Shown one piece after another: positions 35,249-49,599 of a stretch of DNA of 64,000 nucleotides (positions within the stretch are counted from its first letter, which is position 1; the number at the start of each line of letters is the position of its first letter). The DNA comes from Halictus rubicundus (taxonomy: Eukaryota; Arthropoda; Insecta; Hymenoptera; Halictidae): positions 7,378,001 through 7,442,000 of the forward strand of contig NC_135157.1 of assembly GCF_050948215.1 (NCBI RefSeq), given 5' to 3'. The notes under the pieces are model-generated. The model was given only the letters and a program-made list of their open reading frames with translations. It ran no database searches and was not told where the DNA came from. The position numbers were made by a program, and so were the translations under genes.

Positions 35249-36600
35249 ACGGTACACGTAGACCCAGCGTCGAGAGCGAAAACGCGAACCGGCAGTTTCC
35301 GGTTTCTTGGACACATCCAGCGCGGAAAGTTTTGATTTAGCAGACACGCCCTGGATTTCCAAATCTGACTGAAGTAACTGGATTTTCGGAACGGCTTGTC
35401 ATCTCGGCTAACACTGTCTCCTATCTCCAACCCCTTCTCCCGCAATCTCCCTGGGCACAATAACGTCTTTCTTCATCCGTGGTTCTTAATCCCTGCCACT
35501 GTGTTTGATACTTTCCCCGCCATTGTCGTTCCCGTTTCTTTCTTCGTGCTTTCCTCGAACCCCGTTCCGTCTGCTTCCCTTTACGCGGCCTGTACAAAGT
35601 ACTAGACACGTTGTTGGAGGACTTAAGCTGTGTGTGGAATGTGTCCACTTCCAGAATGTAGGGTAAATTGTCGTTCGTTGTCGGGCATTACGAGCATCAG
35701 GAAACATTGCGGCATGTATAAAAGTACTCTTGGAATTATAGTGTCGACCAGAGGGTCTTTTCGTATTGTTTTCATGTTTGTAAGTAAATTCTGTTTTGTT
35801 ACATTGAAAATATTAAACTATAGGTATTGTCCATTCGAAAACGTTTTGCCATCCTGCACTATCTTCGTTTAAATAGTATCATCAACAGATTAAGAAGAGA
35901 AGTGAGAAGACTTTGTGGCCAATCTGTGGCCATTTTGATTGCATTTGCCTACCAAAAATCCATTAGCTTCTTCTATTACCTTCAGGCTTCTAAAACTTCT
36001 AAATCGTCTACTAAATAATAACAGCGCAAGAAATAGTTAAAATTATCTACATACCTAGGAAACTTTACCTATTGAATAATCGCAGACAGATAACGTCTGA
36101 AAAAGAACATAGGTACGGATTTGACGGTTTCAATCAGATTTAGTTGTTCTTCTACTTGAAGAACAATTATTCTTGGTCATCACAAGAACATAAATTCGCC
36201 TAGCCGGGGTTCGACCAACTATTAATTGCATATTGTTACCGATGCCGAAAATTTCGCGCAACGCGCCCGGCAGCGTTCGGAAATCGCGTGACAGGTTAAT
36301 TAAATACTTTGTACATGAATTTATACGGCCGAGTTTCGTAGGGCTCGGGGAAATTCTAATTAATGCTTGCGAGGGATGTGGAGCAGGGTACAAACGTTGA
36401 ATGCTTTTGCACACAAAGCGCGATATGTTGTAGGCATTCCATTTGCTATCACCATAGAAGGTCATCCTCGTAGAATGCACGTGTTTCTCGGTGAGATAGG
36501 ATGACGGGGTTGTGGGACGAGGGATGATAGGAAGCCGAAAGCTAAGGAAAATCATAGGGAGCGGTTCACAGCATGGGCGGAGGAGAGATAGAACGCAGGG

Positions 36601-36620
36601 AAAGAGAGAGAGAGGGAGAT
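36601..36620. repeat. short GA-rich microsatellite
   Basis: AAAGAGAGAGAGAGGGAGAT within a purine-rich stretch. Confidence 0.8.
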
Positions 36621-37254
36621 GGTAAAAAGAGGTGGCTGTACAGAGGAGGCAACATGAGCGAGCGAGAGAGGGATGCAGAAGCAACAATGTTCTCCTACCC
36701 TCGTGCTTCAGTTAGCTTGCGTTATAAGCTAGAAATTTAGTGCTACCCTGGGATCAACCACTCTCGAGAAGCGTACCACTTCCTAGCAACGACCCTAATA
36801 ATGCCATTAGATACATCGCGAATCCCTAATCTGGGGTTAGAAACTTGCATAATTCTCGGTCGGCGCATCGCTCGAGCGGTGCTACTTCAAACTTGCCCGC
36901 CGAAACTCGCGGCGCTATTCTAAAATCGCTCGAGTATTATGCCACTCGAATAAGATCCGCCTCGATCATTTCGTGATGCAACGCTCGATGGGAGACGGTC
37001 TTGGAAATTGAATGGAACGACACCGATATCAACCTCGAACTAGCTCCCCTGAATAATACTAACTTTTCAGAACTTCGCGAAAACCGAGCGTGAGTAAATT
37101 TTACCAACTAATCTATAGCAGATTAATCTTGTCTTGCACGCAAGGTCACGAGATAATACTTTGGCTACATTTCGACCCGCATTCATCAAACAGATGATTC
37201 ACAGTATGTGTTTATGTACGTACACGAATATGGGTGTATAACAGGTATTATCCC

Positions 37255-38080
37255 CAGGTGTCCGGTAATGAAAATGAGGGCAGTATTGATGGTGGGACAA
37301 AGGGATCTCGGTAAGCCAATTCTGATAGGTTTCTAGGGTCAAGGTCTTACCAGGACAAAGCTCCCACTTAGCCAGTCAAAGAGGAGTGGCTAGTTGTGGC
37401 GGTGCTGAATTAGTATAGTCTGTGAAATCGAGGTCCCTAATAATGAAAATTGGCGACAACTAGAACTTGGAGATCCGGATAGTCTCAACTTTTCAATCCC
37501 AGAACTCTCTAAAGTTAACACTGGAACTATTGGATCCGTAAAAATTGCAATTTTTAAAATTTATCATTCAGATTCTAAACATGCATATACGGGGAATTTA
37601 TTCTACAATCTCTCAAGTTTTTCGTATCTCTTAAAAGAAAATGATAAAAATCTAAGTGAACAGAGTCTTGATATTTTTGTAAAATATTGTAAAATTATCA
37701 CATTTAGTGCTCTGTACATCTAGTTGCTAAAGCCTGCCTTAAAGACCAGTATTGACATATTTAATACACCTGGAATCAATGAAAGGAGTTCATAGGTCAG
37801 TGTCTTTTCAGGGAAAGGGCTTCAGTTAGTCAGCAAATGCACCCTGAAGAACATCGATGGTATAGAATCAATGTAGTCTATGAAGACCGGCTGACTGAAA
37901 CTAAAATTAGCAAACGTTTGATGTTGGGAGACTTGATAATCCTGAGCCATAAATCTGTGCTTCCATGTATTTTGTTATTGCGGGACAAGAGTCGACTGGA
38001 ATTGCTATTACACTGTCTGACCTTCGTCGATCTGTTTAGTGGTGGTAGCTATATCGGCAGTCTCCTAATGAAAGCGTAGC
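37255..38080. repeat. weak, degenerate tandem repeat of about 180 bases
   Basis: Words recur in order. AATGAAAATGAGGGCAG (37268) is echoed by AATGAAAATTGGCGAC (37443) and AACTAAAATTAGCAAAC (37898). AAGCTCCCACTTAGCCAG (37360) is echoed by GGGCTTCAGTTAGTCAG (37817), and ATAGTCTGTGAAATCGAGG (37416) by GTAGTCTATGAAGACCGG (37872). The second unit is stretched by about 240 bases from near TTAACACTGGAACTATTGG at 37516, which may be an inserted TTAA-type element with no clear right end. Confidence 0.35.
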
Positions 38081-41000
38081 CAGCGGTAATTACTTTATCG
38101 ATACCGTGTAGGATACATCGCGCGATCTTTCTCAATTTCTCCGTTTATATCCCCGAGGTTCCATGATCTCACCGGAGAAGCTCGAGGAATTTATTTATAG
38201 AGCCTGCTATTGCAGACATAAGTTTGTCAAGGAAGGACAGAGCGACGGTAGAGACTGCGATAACGAGAGCGGAAAAAGTGCAGGATCGGAAAGCGAGCGA
38301 GCAAGACTGAGGCAGAATGATGGGTTTTATACTTATAGATATATAGGAGGCAGAGTATCCTTGGTACGCGCTACGGAAAATCACAGGGGACGGACGACGC
38401 TTTCACGAACTTCGGCCGCGAGAGTTCTCTCTCTCTCTCTCTCTCGACTCTTGGCCATTTTCCCGCTTTTTCCGTTCGTTCTTTGTTTCCCCATCGTCTT
38501 GCTTCTTCGCCGTTTCTTCCGCCTTTATTGTATCGCGATCGTTTCACCCCGATTTCCCTGCGTATCCGACGCCCAGCTTCCGCTGCTCTCGCCTCCGTTT
38601 AAATAACGCTGCATCGGAACCCATTATTTCGCGTTGAATTTCAAAGCGTCGGTTTACGTTGCACTTTTTCTTGATCGAATATTGAAAAGCGATCGTTGCT
38701 GCGCTACCGCGCCACACCGATTTTTATTTCTTACGTGTCTCTCTGCATTTCTTCTGACGAAAATTTTTCGCTCTGTCGCGGTGATTTACGGTTCGTTTAG
38801 AAATTATTGTGCTTGCTTTTCTTTCTCGAACTAAATCGGCTTGTGTGATCGTAATTGCTTCTGCATGGAACAAATAGCGGAATAACCGTTGCTGAAAATA
38901 AAATCGTGAGATCTATTCTTTTTGAAATAAATACAAATTATGTAACTAAAAATATAAAAAGAAGAGGCATATAATCATTATAAGCTTCTTGGAACATAAA
39001 ATTGTGAGGACATGAGAAGAATTTGAGGGCATTATTTCACACTATTTTCGACTTCCTAAAATTACCGAGAGGACAAATACATTTTTAAAACATTCTTATT
39101 TTGCATAAAGATCCGGAGCTAAGAGCAGCAGTATAAATTATTCACTTTGTTCCTTTCGTTATCGATTCCGTTTATTTCTATTACATTTTTGCAACGCTAA
39201 TACAGCGGCAGCTAAGCGGATACAATTTGAACGTCTATCCTATAAATTAAGCTGCACAATAAAGCGTTGAAATTCTTTAACTATATTTGCACTTTGTGTT
39301 ATCTCTGAAGCAGTATTAGTATTCGAACCGGCGCCCTCTGTTACTAGTTCGACAAGGAGCTGGATTTCAATATCAAAGGGCCGACCTTAATTATATTCTT
39401 ACCTAAGAAAAGATCGTCTGTTTACCAACGCCTGTTATATCGCGATGTCTTTTACGTAGCTTTGAGATTGGCCAGCGATCGCCCAGCCCATGATCTTCAT
39501 AATATCAGCGAACCGAGTACTATTGCTTCATGATGCATTCCAGAATATCAAACTTGTCCTCCCGTTTCCGCTTCCCATCGCAGCGAACCTCCTCCTCATC
39601 TAAGTTCCCTCTTGCTCCGGGCATGAATAAGTGGACGCGATTCAAGAAACTTTCCTAGCAGACTGCTTGATTGAGATTCCTCATCGTACTAATCTGTCCT
39701 TATGGACGGTCCTCCAGGAACCGGTAATGACTACATCCTTCCATCCACCGCTTATTAATCGCATTATACAAGATCCTTCCCCTTTTTACTCGCAACGATG
39801 CACCGAGAAAGGAAGTTTTCCTAAAAAGACTCTTTACCCTTTACCTTCCCCAATCTTAAGCTTCGTTCCTTCTATTTTCATAACAAATTACACCGACTTA
39901 ACCCTCATCAGTAGACTGCGTGCATTTATGACAAAAACGAGTAGGTACAATTTGAAAGATTAGGTTTAACTTGGAAGTGTAGATTTCCAGCTTACTGAAG
40001 GAAATTTCTTCTTGGTTCTTGTGTCTTAATTTTATATTTCATATTCTTGATATCAAATATTCCTATCGAATAAAAGAATTTGCAAATAAAACTGTTTTTG
40101 TCTCGTTTATATTTTATATTTTCGATTTTCATTTTTCATTTTGGACAATAGAATTTGCAAATCAGACTGTTTGTATTGTATTGATTTTTTCAGCATCTCC
40201 TTAAATTACTATTGCTCCATAAATTATGGAGAACACGAATGAAAAGTGCAACGAATGCAAGTTTATTTCGGTGCGATCTGTTGATTTTTATAACTTCGGA
40301 ACTATAATGCAATTGCATTAGACTGTGTTTAAGTAAATTAAAAGCCAGATCTGAAAGACTTCTTTTATCAGTTATCATAAATCTATTATCACCATATTAT
40401 AAACGTTTCGATAATTAAGCAATTGATATTTTCCAGTTCACTTAATTATGCGTTTTAGCTCTACGAGCATTACAAAAATGAAATGAAAATGAAATTTTGT
40501 TCCATAATTGCACATAATTTTCCACGCTCGTTCAGTGACCCACAAAATGAGTAGGTACATTAGTTGCTAGTCCAATTACCGAACTGGGAACAACGAAGTT
40601 ACAGTTAAGTTCGACAATTAAAGAGAAACTTCCGCACAAGTGGAGAATCAGTATGTGTTCGTTGCAAAAAGTAAACTTGACCTGGCCAGAATTTATGCAG
40701 ATGCACCAGTGCACTGCTTCAGGCAGAAATACCTTAATGGAAGTTTCACCACTCGCTACGGAATTTACAAAATCAGCTGTATGTGATACGTTGGCTCTAC
40801 GATCATACAGTTTGGTGTGTTCTATGTTTCAACTGTTCCCTTCACATACACGACTAATTTACGTAGTTTGCCGTAAATAATCAGCAAGTTTAATGTGTGC
40901 TGCTCTGGAAACCCGAGTTTGAATAACGGGACAGAGAATTGTTATTGCAATATACTAATTAAAAGTGTAGCTTTCCGTTTTGTCCCTGTAAAACGGCTCT

Positions 41001-44000
41001 TGCTTCTGTATCTCCGAGTCTCTTTATTATCTTATACGTGTAATTGTTCCGTTAAATATTACTAGATCATTTTCGACATCCAATTATTCCACAGGGAACA
41101 ATTGCTAATTCATCGAGGATATATTTCGGATCCTCGTCTTCTGATTAATCAGCGCTCGTCCGAAATAGCAAGAATTCTTCCCATTTTGTATTTCTTGCAA
41201 GAGCGATGAAAAATTTTCTCCCTTGAAAATTATTTCAAAAAACATTCGCCGCTTTCTAATTATACCGGGATCATCTGCAGTTTCACAGACATTTTACTTA
41301 CAACGTTCCATGTCTTATTAAAAAACTGAAATAATATTCAGGAATTATGCAGGAAGCGTTGAATGTGTATGCTTACTAATGAAGATAGAAGAATGAAGCA
41401 AAAATTTAGTTCTTTTTTTGAGGGATGCATTCGATTCTTTCAAGAAAGACAAAAAACCACTAGAAATTTGAAAGATTATATCGTTTAAAGTTTACTTTCG
41501 AAAATTTCCGCTTGAAGATCTGAAATTATGGTGATTAATAAACAAACTTTCACGAATTCGCAAACTCGATATTTGTCGCTTATTCGTGACTATCGGACAT
41601 TCATTTCGCCGCTCGATTGCTTAATTCCTCCGTCGAATAGAAGGGAATCCGATTACGGTCGGTTAATGTTTCAGCATAAAGATGTTATTAATTTAACACA
41701 TCGATTTCCACTCACACGTACATACAGCCGCGGCGCAGTATGTGCACGGTCCGCGTAATAAGTTATCAGATCAATTACAGTTATTACTTTATTCCGCCTC
41801 GACGCTTCGGAACTTTCTACGGGCGCTGAGCTAGCTCGTTACCCTGGGCAATTTTGCGGCTCGAGCGAAAATCGTCGGAGTGTGAAGCTCGGCTAAAGTA
41901 TTCGCGAAAAACAAACAGTATAAGGGAAATGGCGAAGACCCGGACCCCGTCGTTATTTTTCACGGTGGTTGTCGATGTCGGACGGGCTCTCGCCCGCTTT
42001 CGGTTTAATTCAACCGTCGTATAATTTCGCTCTCGAGCGTGATTAAAGGAAAGTGAAAAAGTTGCTGTTCGGCTGTTCGGATGCGCGGAAAACTTTCCTG
42101 GAATAGTTCCCCATCAGTTCGTTCCTACCATTGTTCGGCTTTTTCGCCTCGATACTGCCACTGTCTTGTTAATTTCAGATTCGGAAAAACCTTTCGTTTT
42201 TACTGCCTACACCCTCCCCCCGTAACGCTGAAGAGTGTCCCGTAATTGATCTAGAACAGAAAAAGGTACTGGGATCTTGATCAAAAGTGGTTTCGCAGTC
42301 GTTCACCTTATTGCCTGCCATAATCGAGATTATCGAGATTTGCATATGTATATTTGATTTTAATCTTTCTCCGAATACAGTTCAATATTGCATAATATAC
42401 CTACAGAAACGTAAAGAATTTATTTTATTTATTTACTTCCGATAATATCTCACTACTGAATTTTTATAAATCTGATGCCCGTAAAACTTCTGTGAGAAAT
42501 ATGCATCTTTCCGGATTTTTCAACTATCATAATAATATAAATTTGGTCATCTGACAGGTTCAATATGAAATCAGCGACTTTGAGATTCTGGATTTTTTTA
42601 AAAATCGATTTTGCACATGTGCTGTTAGGGAGAACGTTCAAGAATTTTTATGTAATTTTTTGTTAAGCAGAACGGACGGAGTAAATTCATTAAGCCGTGC
42701 TCAGCCTATAATTACACTTGTGGTAGGGGTACCAACTAGAAACTTGCCATAGAGAGTTTCTTTGGGGGAAAAAGATCAATTTGATTTGGGAGCACCTTTG
42801 ATCACCTAATCCGGCTATGCAATTTATAAGCTGCACAAAGCTATACCAAAGACTGTGAGCTACAAAATTGCTAGCCAATGAGATAGAAACGATTTCACAG
42901 CGCCGCTAACGACCTTCGATCGTGAAACAATGTTAAAACTTAAATAAAAAAGAAAAAAATGTCCTGTAATCGTCCGCCTAATGTTTCACCCATTACCCGT
43001 GGCTCCGACACGGTCAAGAGTTCATTAATTAGGAACGGTCGATCCTTAAATAATGCGGGAGACGTTGTAAAGTACCTACAAACTGGCACCGGGCCACTTT
43101 TAATGAATTCAAGATCTCCACCGCCTTTTTTATTGTCGTCCCTCTAGATCACTCGATCGGCCATCGTCGTTGGGCCGAGTTCGTTAATATAAAGGAATTC
43201 GAGGGTGCCGTTGAATGAATTCCACCTAACGACCAGCGGAGAGAAAGTGTCATTCGCCGGAAACGACGACGGCCGAATCAATGACGTGCCGTTCGAGCAC
43301 TCCATTCGACCTTTCCGAAGAGTATCGAAGTGAGTGCTCGAGGGACGAGAGATTTCTTGGTCCTTCTGCCGCCACTGTTGCTCCCCTAGCACCTCGAATA
43401 CCCGTATCATTGCTCTTATATCAATCGTCGATGACCGCATTGTTACGCGGAAAAGCTACACGCTTTATTTCCCGTGGCATCGTCTCTCGAAAGAAAACAG
43501 TCGATCGGAATTGCAACTATGATCGTTGAACTGTAAGTGCCGTATAGCAACCAGAAAAAATTCGTACAGAATCAGAGTTTCAGAATAGTCCAAATTTAGA
43601 TCACTCAAATTGCATAGAAAATGTCAAATTTTATATTAGAATCAATGCAAAATGCATGGTAGCAGATTGTTGAAACAAAAGGCGACAGAGATAACAGTGT
43701 AGCTGGTAATAGACCGTATTACCAAATGAACAATTTTCATACAAAACTTTTATTTTGAAATTGCTCGAACAAATTTTTTGGACAAAAGTGCGAGTTCAAA
43801 GGGCAGACATTGATCTCGCTTTACTGATACTCAGGACTCTTTCATTCGGTCTTCAAAAAGCCATTCAACGAAGCCAATCCTGTAACAAGTACGCAAACCA
43901 CCACAATCATTCGCCCAGCTTTCGCCATCTCTACCAGCATTACCTGATCGAGGGATTCGAGGGATAAATAGTGGTGGAAATGCTATAGTCAGAACCCGAG

Positions 44001-46435
44001 TAACGTCACGAAGCTATAGTGCACCCTGCCCCAGATAGTGACGTCGCGATTCGTGCTGAGGGTGGGGATCCTATCACGGTTCTATAGTACGCATCGCGAC
44101 GCCATTAGGTACCACCGCTATTGGTACGTTGGTGGAACAATATTCTCGTCACGTGATCCCACGGAGGGACTTTTTGCAGCAACGCTGATCTCCACGTTAA
44201 TTTTCACGCTGCGATTCGCGCGTTCACGCACGCCGACGTCGTATTTTCTTCGGTTCCGCGCTCGTTTTTTTTTCATCGGCCACTACACGGAACGAGTCGT
44301 CCAAGACTGATTTACATTTCCATTAGGTAGCTGCCTCGCCTCGCGCCGATAAATCTGGCCGGCCATCATAGATACGTCGCTCGGACAGAGAGCTAACCAC
44401 TCTCGAGTGCAACATTGAGTGCCTGACGGCACTGCTAATCCCGTTAACATTAGTTTACGGCGCTTTTGACGCGAGGATTTGTATGCTAATCCGGTCTCGC
44501 GGAACTCTTTCGCCTGTAATTGCTGGTTGCTATAAGCACCGGGAGGGGAATACGTTGCCGTGGGTGGAATATCTCAATTAATTGAAGCCGTTCGGTCAAC
44601 ACGCGAACTGATTGGAGCTTTAATTTTTTCAGTACGATCTATCTTTGCTTTCCAAACTTCCGCGGTATTTGCACTAGCTCGGCGATACCGAAAATGTAGG
44701 AATTTATCGAGTACATTCATTTTTCCACAACGAAATCGGAAAAATTGGTTTTGTTCTCTTGAACGATTGCACAGCTGGCCTAAAAATTTGGAAAATTTCA
44801 AGAGTAACAGTTGTGAATGACAATACGTTACTGCTGTAAAAATATAAATAGTGTGCCTTTCGAACTTCTATAAAATGCCTGCATGTTTCTAGAACTCGTA
44901 ATTAAATTTTACGCTCACGACTGAACTCCTCAACTAAAAAATTAGTAAAAATTTCTGGATACGTGTTACGCATGCAAGTAAACAGAGAAATTAGTTTGTT
45001 TATTAGTTTTTAATGCATTTACAATGCATTTAATGCATTTTCGTGCAAACTTTTGTAAAATGCTAGAAAGTCATGTGTCAAGAAACGTGAACAGTTTCAT
45101 TGTTATTACAAAGTTTGATTGCAATCAAACAAGATTCCAACAAACCTCGTTTGTTAGCAATCTGCTGTGCTCACAGACGCCATTGCCAAATATGAAAGAC
45201 TTAATAAGCTTCTGGCAGCAAACTATTAAAATTATATCGTCTACTGTCGTCTCGTATGTCGGGAAGCAGGTCCTTTGTCGCCGGAAAATGGGTCGTTCGG
45301 TTAGGAACGCGACCGTAATTAATCCTCGTCATTAGGGAAGAAGCATTCATCTTACATTCGCCGCGGATGTTGCATTGAGGTTTACATGCATCGGTACTGA
45401 ACGCACGTTTTCAAAGGTGTTTGATCGTCGACCGGTACCGATCGAGTCGATACCGCCATTCGTATCGAAGCCTACCACGGGAAGGAAGAAATCGAGCTTG
45501 CTTCTCCAAAGTGTGTGCCGTTACCAGCGTACTTATTAAGACTTATTACTGCTCTCACGCGCAGAGCTGCCGCTACAGCCTCCTTTTCTAAACGAGAAAA
45601 GCTCCTTCGTGTTCCCTCGCAGCAGCCCGCCCGCTTAATTGTTATAAATTGCCCCATCGGTTCGCGAAATGATTTACCGGCTCGCCTCGCATAAATTGCA
45701 ACAAAGACTTTCGTTAAGAGAGTGATTTACGACTTCGCTACATCGTCTCTGCCGCCCCCTCCTGCTTTTCACCCTCGGTTTATTCCCCGCGAGCATCCAC
45801 CCAACCACCCCGCCCCTTCTACTTACCCGGGAATTATTATTCAATTTCATTGTTCGCGGGAATGTTTATTTCGCGAGACGTTGCCTCGCCGATTCGTTTT
45901 CTTCCGCGGCGGGAAATCAAAAGGGAACCTGACTCGGGGAAACGCGATTTTCCAACGGTGTAAAATATAATTGGCCGTACAAGCGGGATCAGAGCCAGCC
46001 TTTACCGCCGGATCGGCGTTCTCGCGGTTCATAAATCGATTCACGTAATCGCGCGATTATTAACTGTAAACTGTATTGAATTATACTGCTTCGAGTTATT
46101 AGAGGATCACATGTAAATGATTTCGATGCCCGCGCATATTTCGCATGCTCCTCGCGTTATGGATGCTCGATGTATCATAGGGATGCTTATTTCGTTCCGC
46201 ATTATCCGGTTGCAATCTATCGCAAAATTTTTGACAAAAGACTGCGCGTCGTGCATCGGGCGGTATTGATCGATGCTTACTTGCGTTTCTGAAAACGACG
46301 CGTTGCGTTGGCTTCGTACGCATCGTTGGTGTTTCGTACGTTTTTATGTATTTTGATTTATTAAATTGTTTTTCATTGCTGTTCCTTTGAAGTGATCTCG
46401 AGTTTTAACCTCCTCTTTTCAATTTTATGTTGTAG
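38081..46435. other. long stretch without a recognised gene
   Basis: Should be intron or upstream sequence of the + strand gene whose first visible exon is at 46436. CpG-rich patches at 38380-38600, 41740-42080, 43130-43520, 44030-44420 and 45400-46080. No earlier exon with a phase-0 end was identified, though short exons could be missed. Confidence 0.4.
38426..38446. repeat. (CT)n microsatellite
   Basis: About ten CT units. Confidence 0.95.
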
Positions 46436-46502
46436 GCCTCACTAGCATCAAGCGGAAGTTTCAGTGGAAGTTCTGACAATAACATTGATTGGGAAAAACT
46501 AG
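46436..46502 (+). CDS. internal coding exon, unidentified multi-exon gene (upstream of the pair)
   Basis: A 67-base internal exon. A pyrimidine-rich tract ending TTGTAG precedes it and a consensus donor, AG then GTATGT, follows it. Only one of three frames is open. It starts in phase 0, ends in phase 1 and encodes about 22 residues beginning ASLASSGSFSGSSDNN and ending IDWEKL. The first part is Ser/Gly-rich and likely flexible; the end looks like the start of a helix. It joins in frame to the next candidate exon 8 kb downstream, giving EKL-D-QIIRATVQ across the junction. No earlier exon of the same gene was recognised. I do not recognise the protein. The splice sites and open frame are seen; that it belongs to a gene with the downstream exon is inferred from phase and peptide character. 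A chance open frame of this length remains possible. Confidence 0.55.
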
Positions 46503-47719
46503 GTATGTCTAAAATTCAGCTTTTTTTGTAACTGAAACTGTTGAAAGTTGAACATGATCTTGAGACTTTCCTCTTACTATGACATCAAACTGAAACATTT
46601 GGTTCATTAAAGGGGGTACTACCATGTCGTCACATTTGGGCGACTGAATTGTTTCTGGAGACTTAAAAATTTATTTCTGCAGTGATAAATAGAGCGTGCT
46701 AAATTTACGTGAGGTTTGTGAAATGTGAGAATATTGTAAAAGTAATTACCACCAGAAATCTTGAATTTTCTTCTGTTTTAATTTGATTAAATAAAGTGCT
46801 TCGACTTTACCCAATTTTTGTGGTCGCTGAATGGTGGATCAACATTTCGAAGATAGTCAAATAAATTTTATACACTTTGTCGTTTGAAATCATAGTACAC
46901 AGTATAATATACTAAATTCTTTCGAGATTTCACAAAGGCGTTCAGCGTTTCATAGGTTGCAATTGTTAAAACATCTGAACAAGGGAGCAGGTAATACGCA
47001 AAACAAATCACGGCAGCGAGCGTATTAAACTTTTCAAATGTTCGAACGCTTTCACGAGCCAGGGTACGCAATAAATACACGAGTAAAAGTCGGAATGAAC
47101 CGTCGGATTCAATCTCATAGTTTCTCACTTTGCGCTAACGATTCGTAATGGCCGCCCTTTCGCGTTTGCGACCGCGATTAAAACAACGCCGGCGGGGTCG
47201 TAACGTGACGTATGGACAAAGTCGTAGAGCGAACGCTATAGGCCCTGGAATAGCTTAATCTCAAAGATGTCTGACATAATTCTCCCCGAGATGGAGGTTT
47301 ATTGCGTCGTAACATACGAGCAGCTGGCTAGCCGGGACAGTAACCTAACCCAACAGCAAAATTATATCCGGACCGAAACATGAGATTTTGGAAGCTGTTC
47401 CAGCCCGGTTTTTATGTTCCCGGTCGAGGCAGCAGGGCCGCTTCTGGAGCTGCATAATTTCGAAATCCATGAACCGTACACACCGGAAGCGAGAGACGGT
47501 TCCTCGTGAACTAAGGGAAACATCGGGGAATTTCGAGGGAAAAACATTTCGAGTTTTTGTTGACAATTAGTATTCTTCTTGAGAGGCCGCCCTTAATTAT
47601 CATATTCCCATTGAAGCCGATTTCGCTTGGATTCCAGTAATTTGCCGGCGCGCCACGAAGAATATTCATTAAGGTGGAATACGAGGTACGCGATAAAAAT
47701 TCTGGAAATTTAGCGGTGA

Positions 47720-47721
<2 letters not shown>

Positions 47722-47754
<33 letters not shown>
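47722..47754. repeat. (CT)n microsatellite
   Basis: About sixteen CT units. Confidence 0.97.
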
Positions 47755-47756
<2 letters not shown>

Positions 47757-49599
47757 CGTTTCTTGATTTTCTGCTGGCCGGAAGTTCTTTATTTGATCTT
47801 AACGCGTATCCTGCTCGTTAAGATGCAGACGGGCAAAGAGGACTGAGTCACTGGCTCGCTGACTCACCAGGCGACGCTGCGCCGAAATTCCGGATGCACC
47901 AATTACGCAGCCCGATAATGAAAGGAACTTTTGCCAAAAGGTCCATCGGACCCGTAATGGTCCACTTATTGTCGTACCTGGCATTTACGACGCGTTGCTA
48001 CTCCCGGTTAACACCTCCGCTCCCGGAATGGATCATTTTATGGCGAATAAAATTGTCACGCGACATACCTTCGCGAATACCGGGAAGTCTGCAGGTCAGC
48101 AATTACATTCGGCAACCGGCACGGAAACATTGATTTTTCTTTGTTACCGCGACAAACGCGACGCTTGTTGACGTACCTATCGAAAACAGTTTTCGAACCA
48201 GGGGCTCTTTCATTTTTCGCCGCATCGCGAAATAAAGCCAAAGATTTGATCGGGAACTGTGCGATTGTGTCAGCGAGAAACGTACAAAACAATGCATTCT
48301 ATAATAAAAGTGATGGGGAAAAAATACCAGCTTTTAAATGCGTATTATCGCACACTAGAAAATATTGTAAAGTTACTGCACCTTTTATTTTTGTTTTCAA
48401 TAAATAAGTCTTTCAAAAATCTATTCGCATGGATAATATCAAATATCAAAGAGCGCACATACATTTAAAATCTGCAATTCGCAAGTCCTAATTTTAAAAG
48501 TGTCTTATTACCTGTCATTAATTGAGATGTACATTTACTATAGAATTTAACGAAACTGTCTCTGCGTTACTCGAACGTAGTTTCCGATGACGCAAATATA
48601 TTTGTATGTAAAGCTAAACCGTGCAAAGTATTCTCTAATAACACAACAACACAAGTTCGCAACGTCCACAGACGATAAGCAGCCGTCTGAAAATTTTCCG
48701 TAAACTACTATTCCTCAATTATAACTCGCAAGCTTCGACGCAAACACTTCCTCTCCTCCCGTCTTCGCAGCATAAACTAACTTACGGAATGATTATCATC
48801 GAAACTGTAACAGCCCTTGTGCACGTTGAACAAGCGAAATTGCCATTACCAAGGACACGTATAATTAGAGCTCGTACGCGGCCGCTTCCGCGCCCGGAGA
48901 TTTCGAAAATCGATTTTTCCAAAGCCGCCGTAATTAAGATGACGGATCCAATTAAAGTGAAACGGGCTCCTCGGCGTCGGCTAAGTACATCGAGAATCCA
49001 CTAAAAGTGAGTATTCTCATCAGGTATTCTGATTGGAATATCTAATCAGGAGTCTATGAGGGCCCCGGAGACGAGACCGCCAATTTAAGCTTCCGGCTGG
49101 CGTGCTTCCCCGTGACATTGGTGTCGTTTGTAAAACGGCGGAACTCGGTGTGCCAAATTGAAACATAAACGTCCGGACCATTCTATACGCGGTGTTAACA
49201 AAAGCGGATTACTTACTTTGCCGGCGTACAGAGAAGTCGCTAAATTCAGACAAAATAAACGTCGCGAGGAAAATCAACATTGTCTGACCGTTCAGATTGC
49301 CTGCTTAAGTAAAACAACCGACTTGTCGCGACATGACACGGTCGCGATCTTTTTGTTGCTGCGCGGTAAGCGCTTCGTACTACGGTGAATGTAAACGATG
49401 TAATATGTGATGTTGAGATGTTGCAAAAGACTTGGAAAAACGCGTGTTATTTATCCCGAATTCAGTAGAGAATTGTGAAATAGTTTCTTGAAAGTTTTTT
49501 TTTTCTCTCAAGTGGAATAGAGAAACGAAAGACCGTTTTAAAACGTATGTTTGTCATCCAGAGGACCTAGATGGGTGGCTATGGGCAGATTCGAAAAAA

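Larger units (their letters stand above)
34766..37254. other. CpG-rich block then mixed sequence, no gene supported
   Basis: 34920-35600 is CpG-rich and contains the G-run and GA tract. 36480-36690 is purine-rich. TATAAAAG at 35717-35724 has nothing gene-like after it. Open frames here are compositional. Confidence 0.4.

Noticed and set aside
36130..36687. Open frame of 185 codons on the minus strand
   Set aside because: The N-terminal half comes from a GA-rich purine tract read backwards. No motif or splice support was seen.
38163..38606. Open frame of 147 codons on the + strand
   Set aside because: It crosses a CT microsatellite giving a Leu/Ser run. The remainder has no recognisable domain.
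39300..39360. tRNA gene, from a GGTTCGAATAC B-box-like word on the minus strand
   Set aside because: No A box or cloverleaf can be drawn upstream of it. No other tRNA candidate was found.
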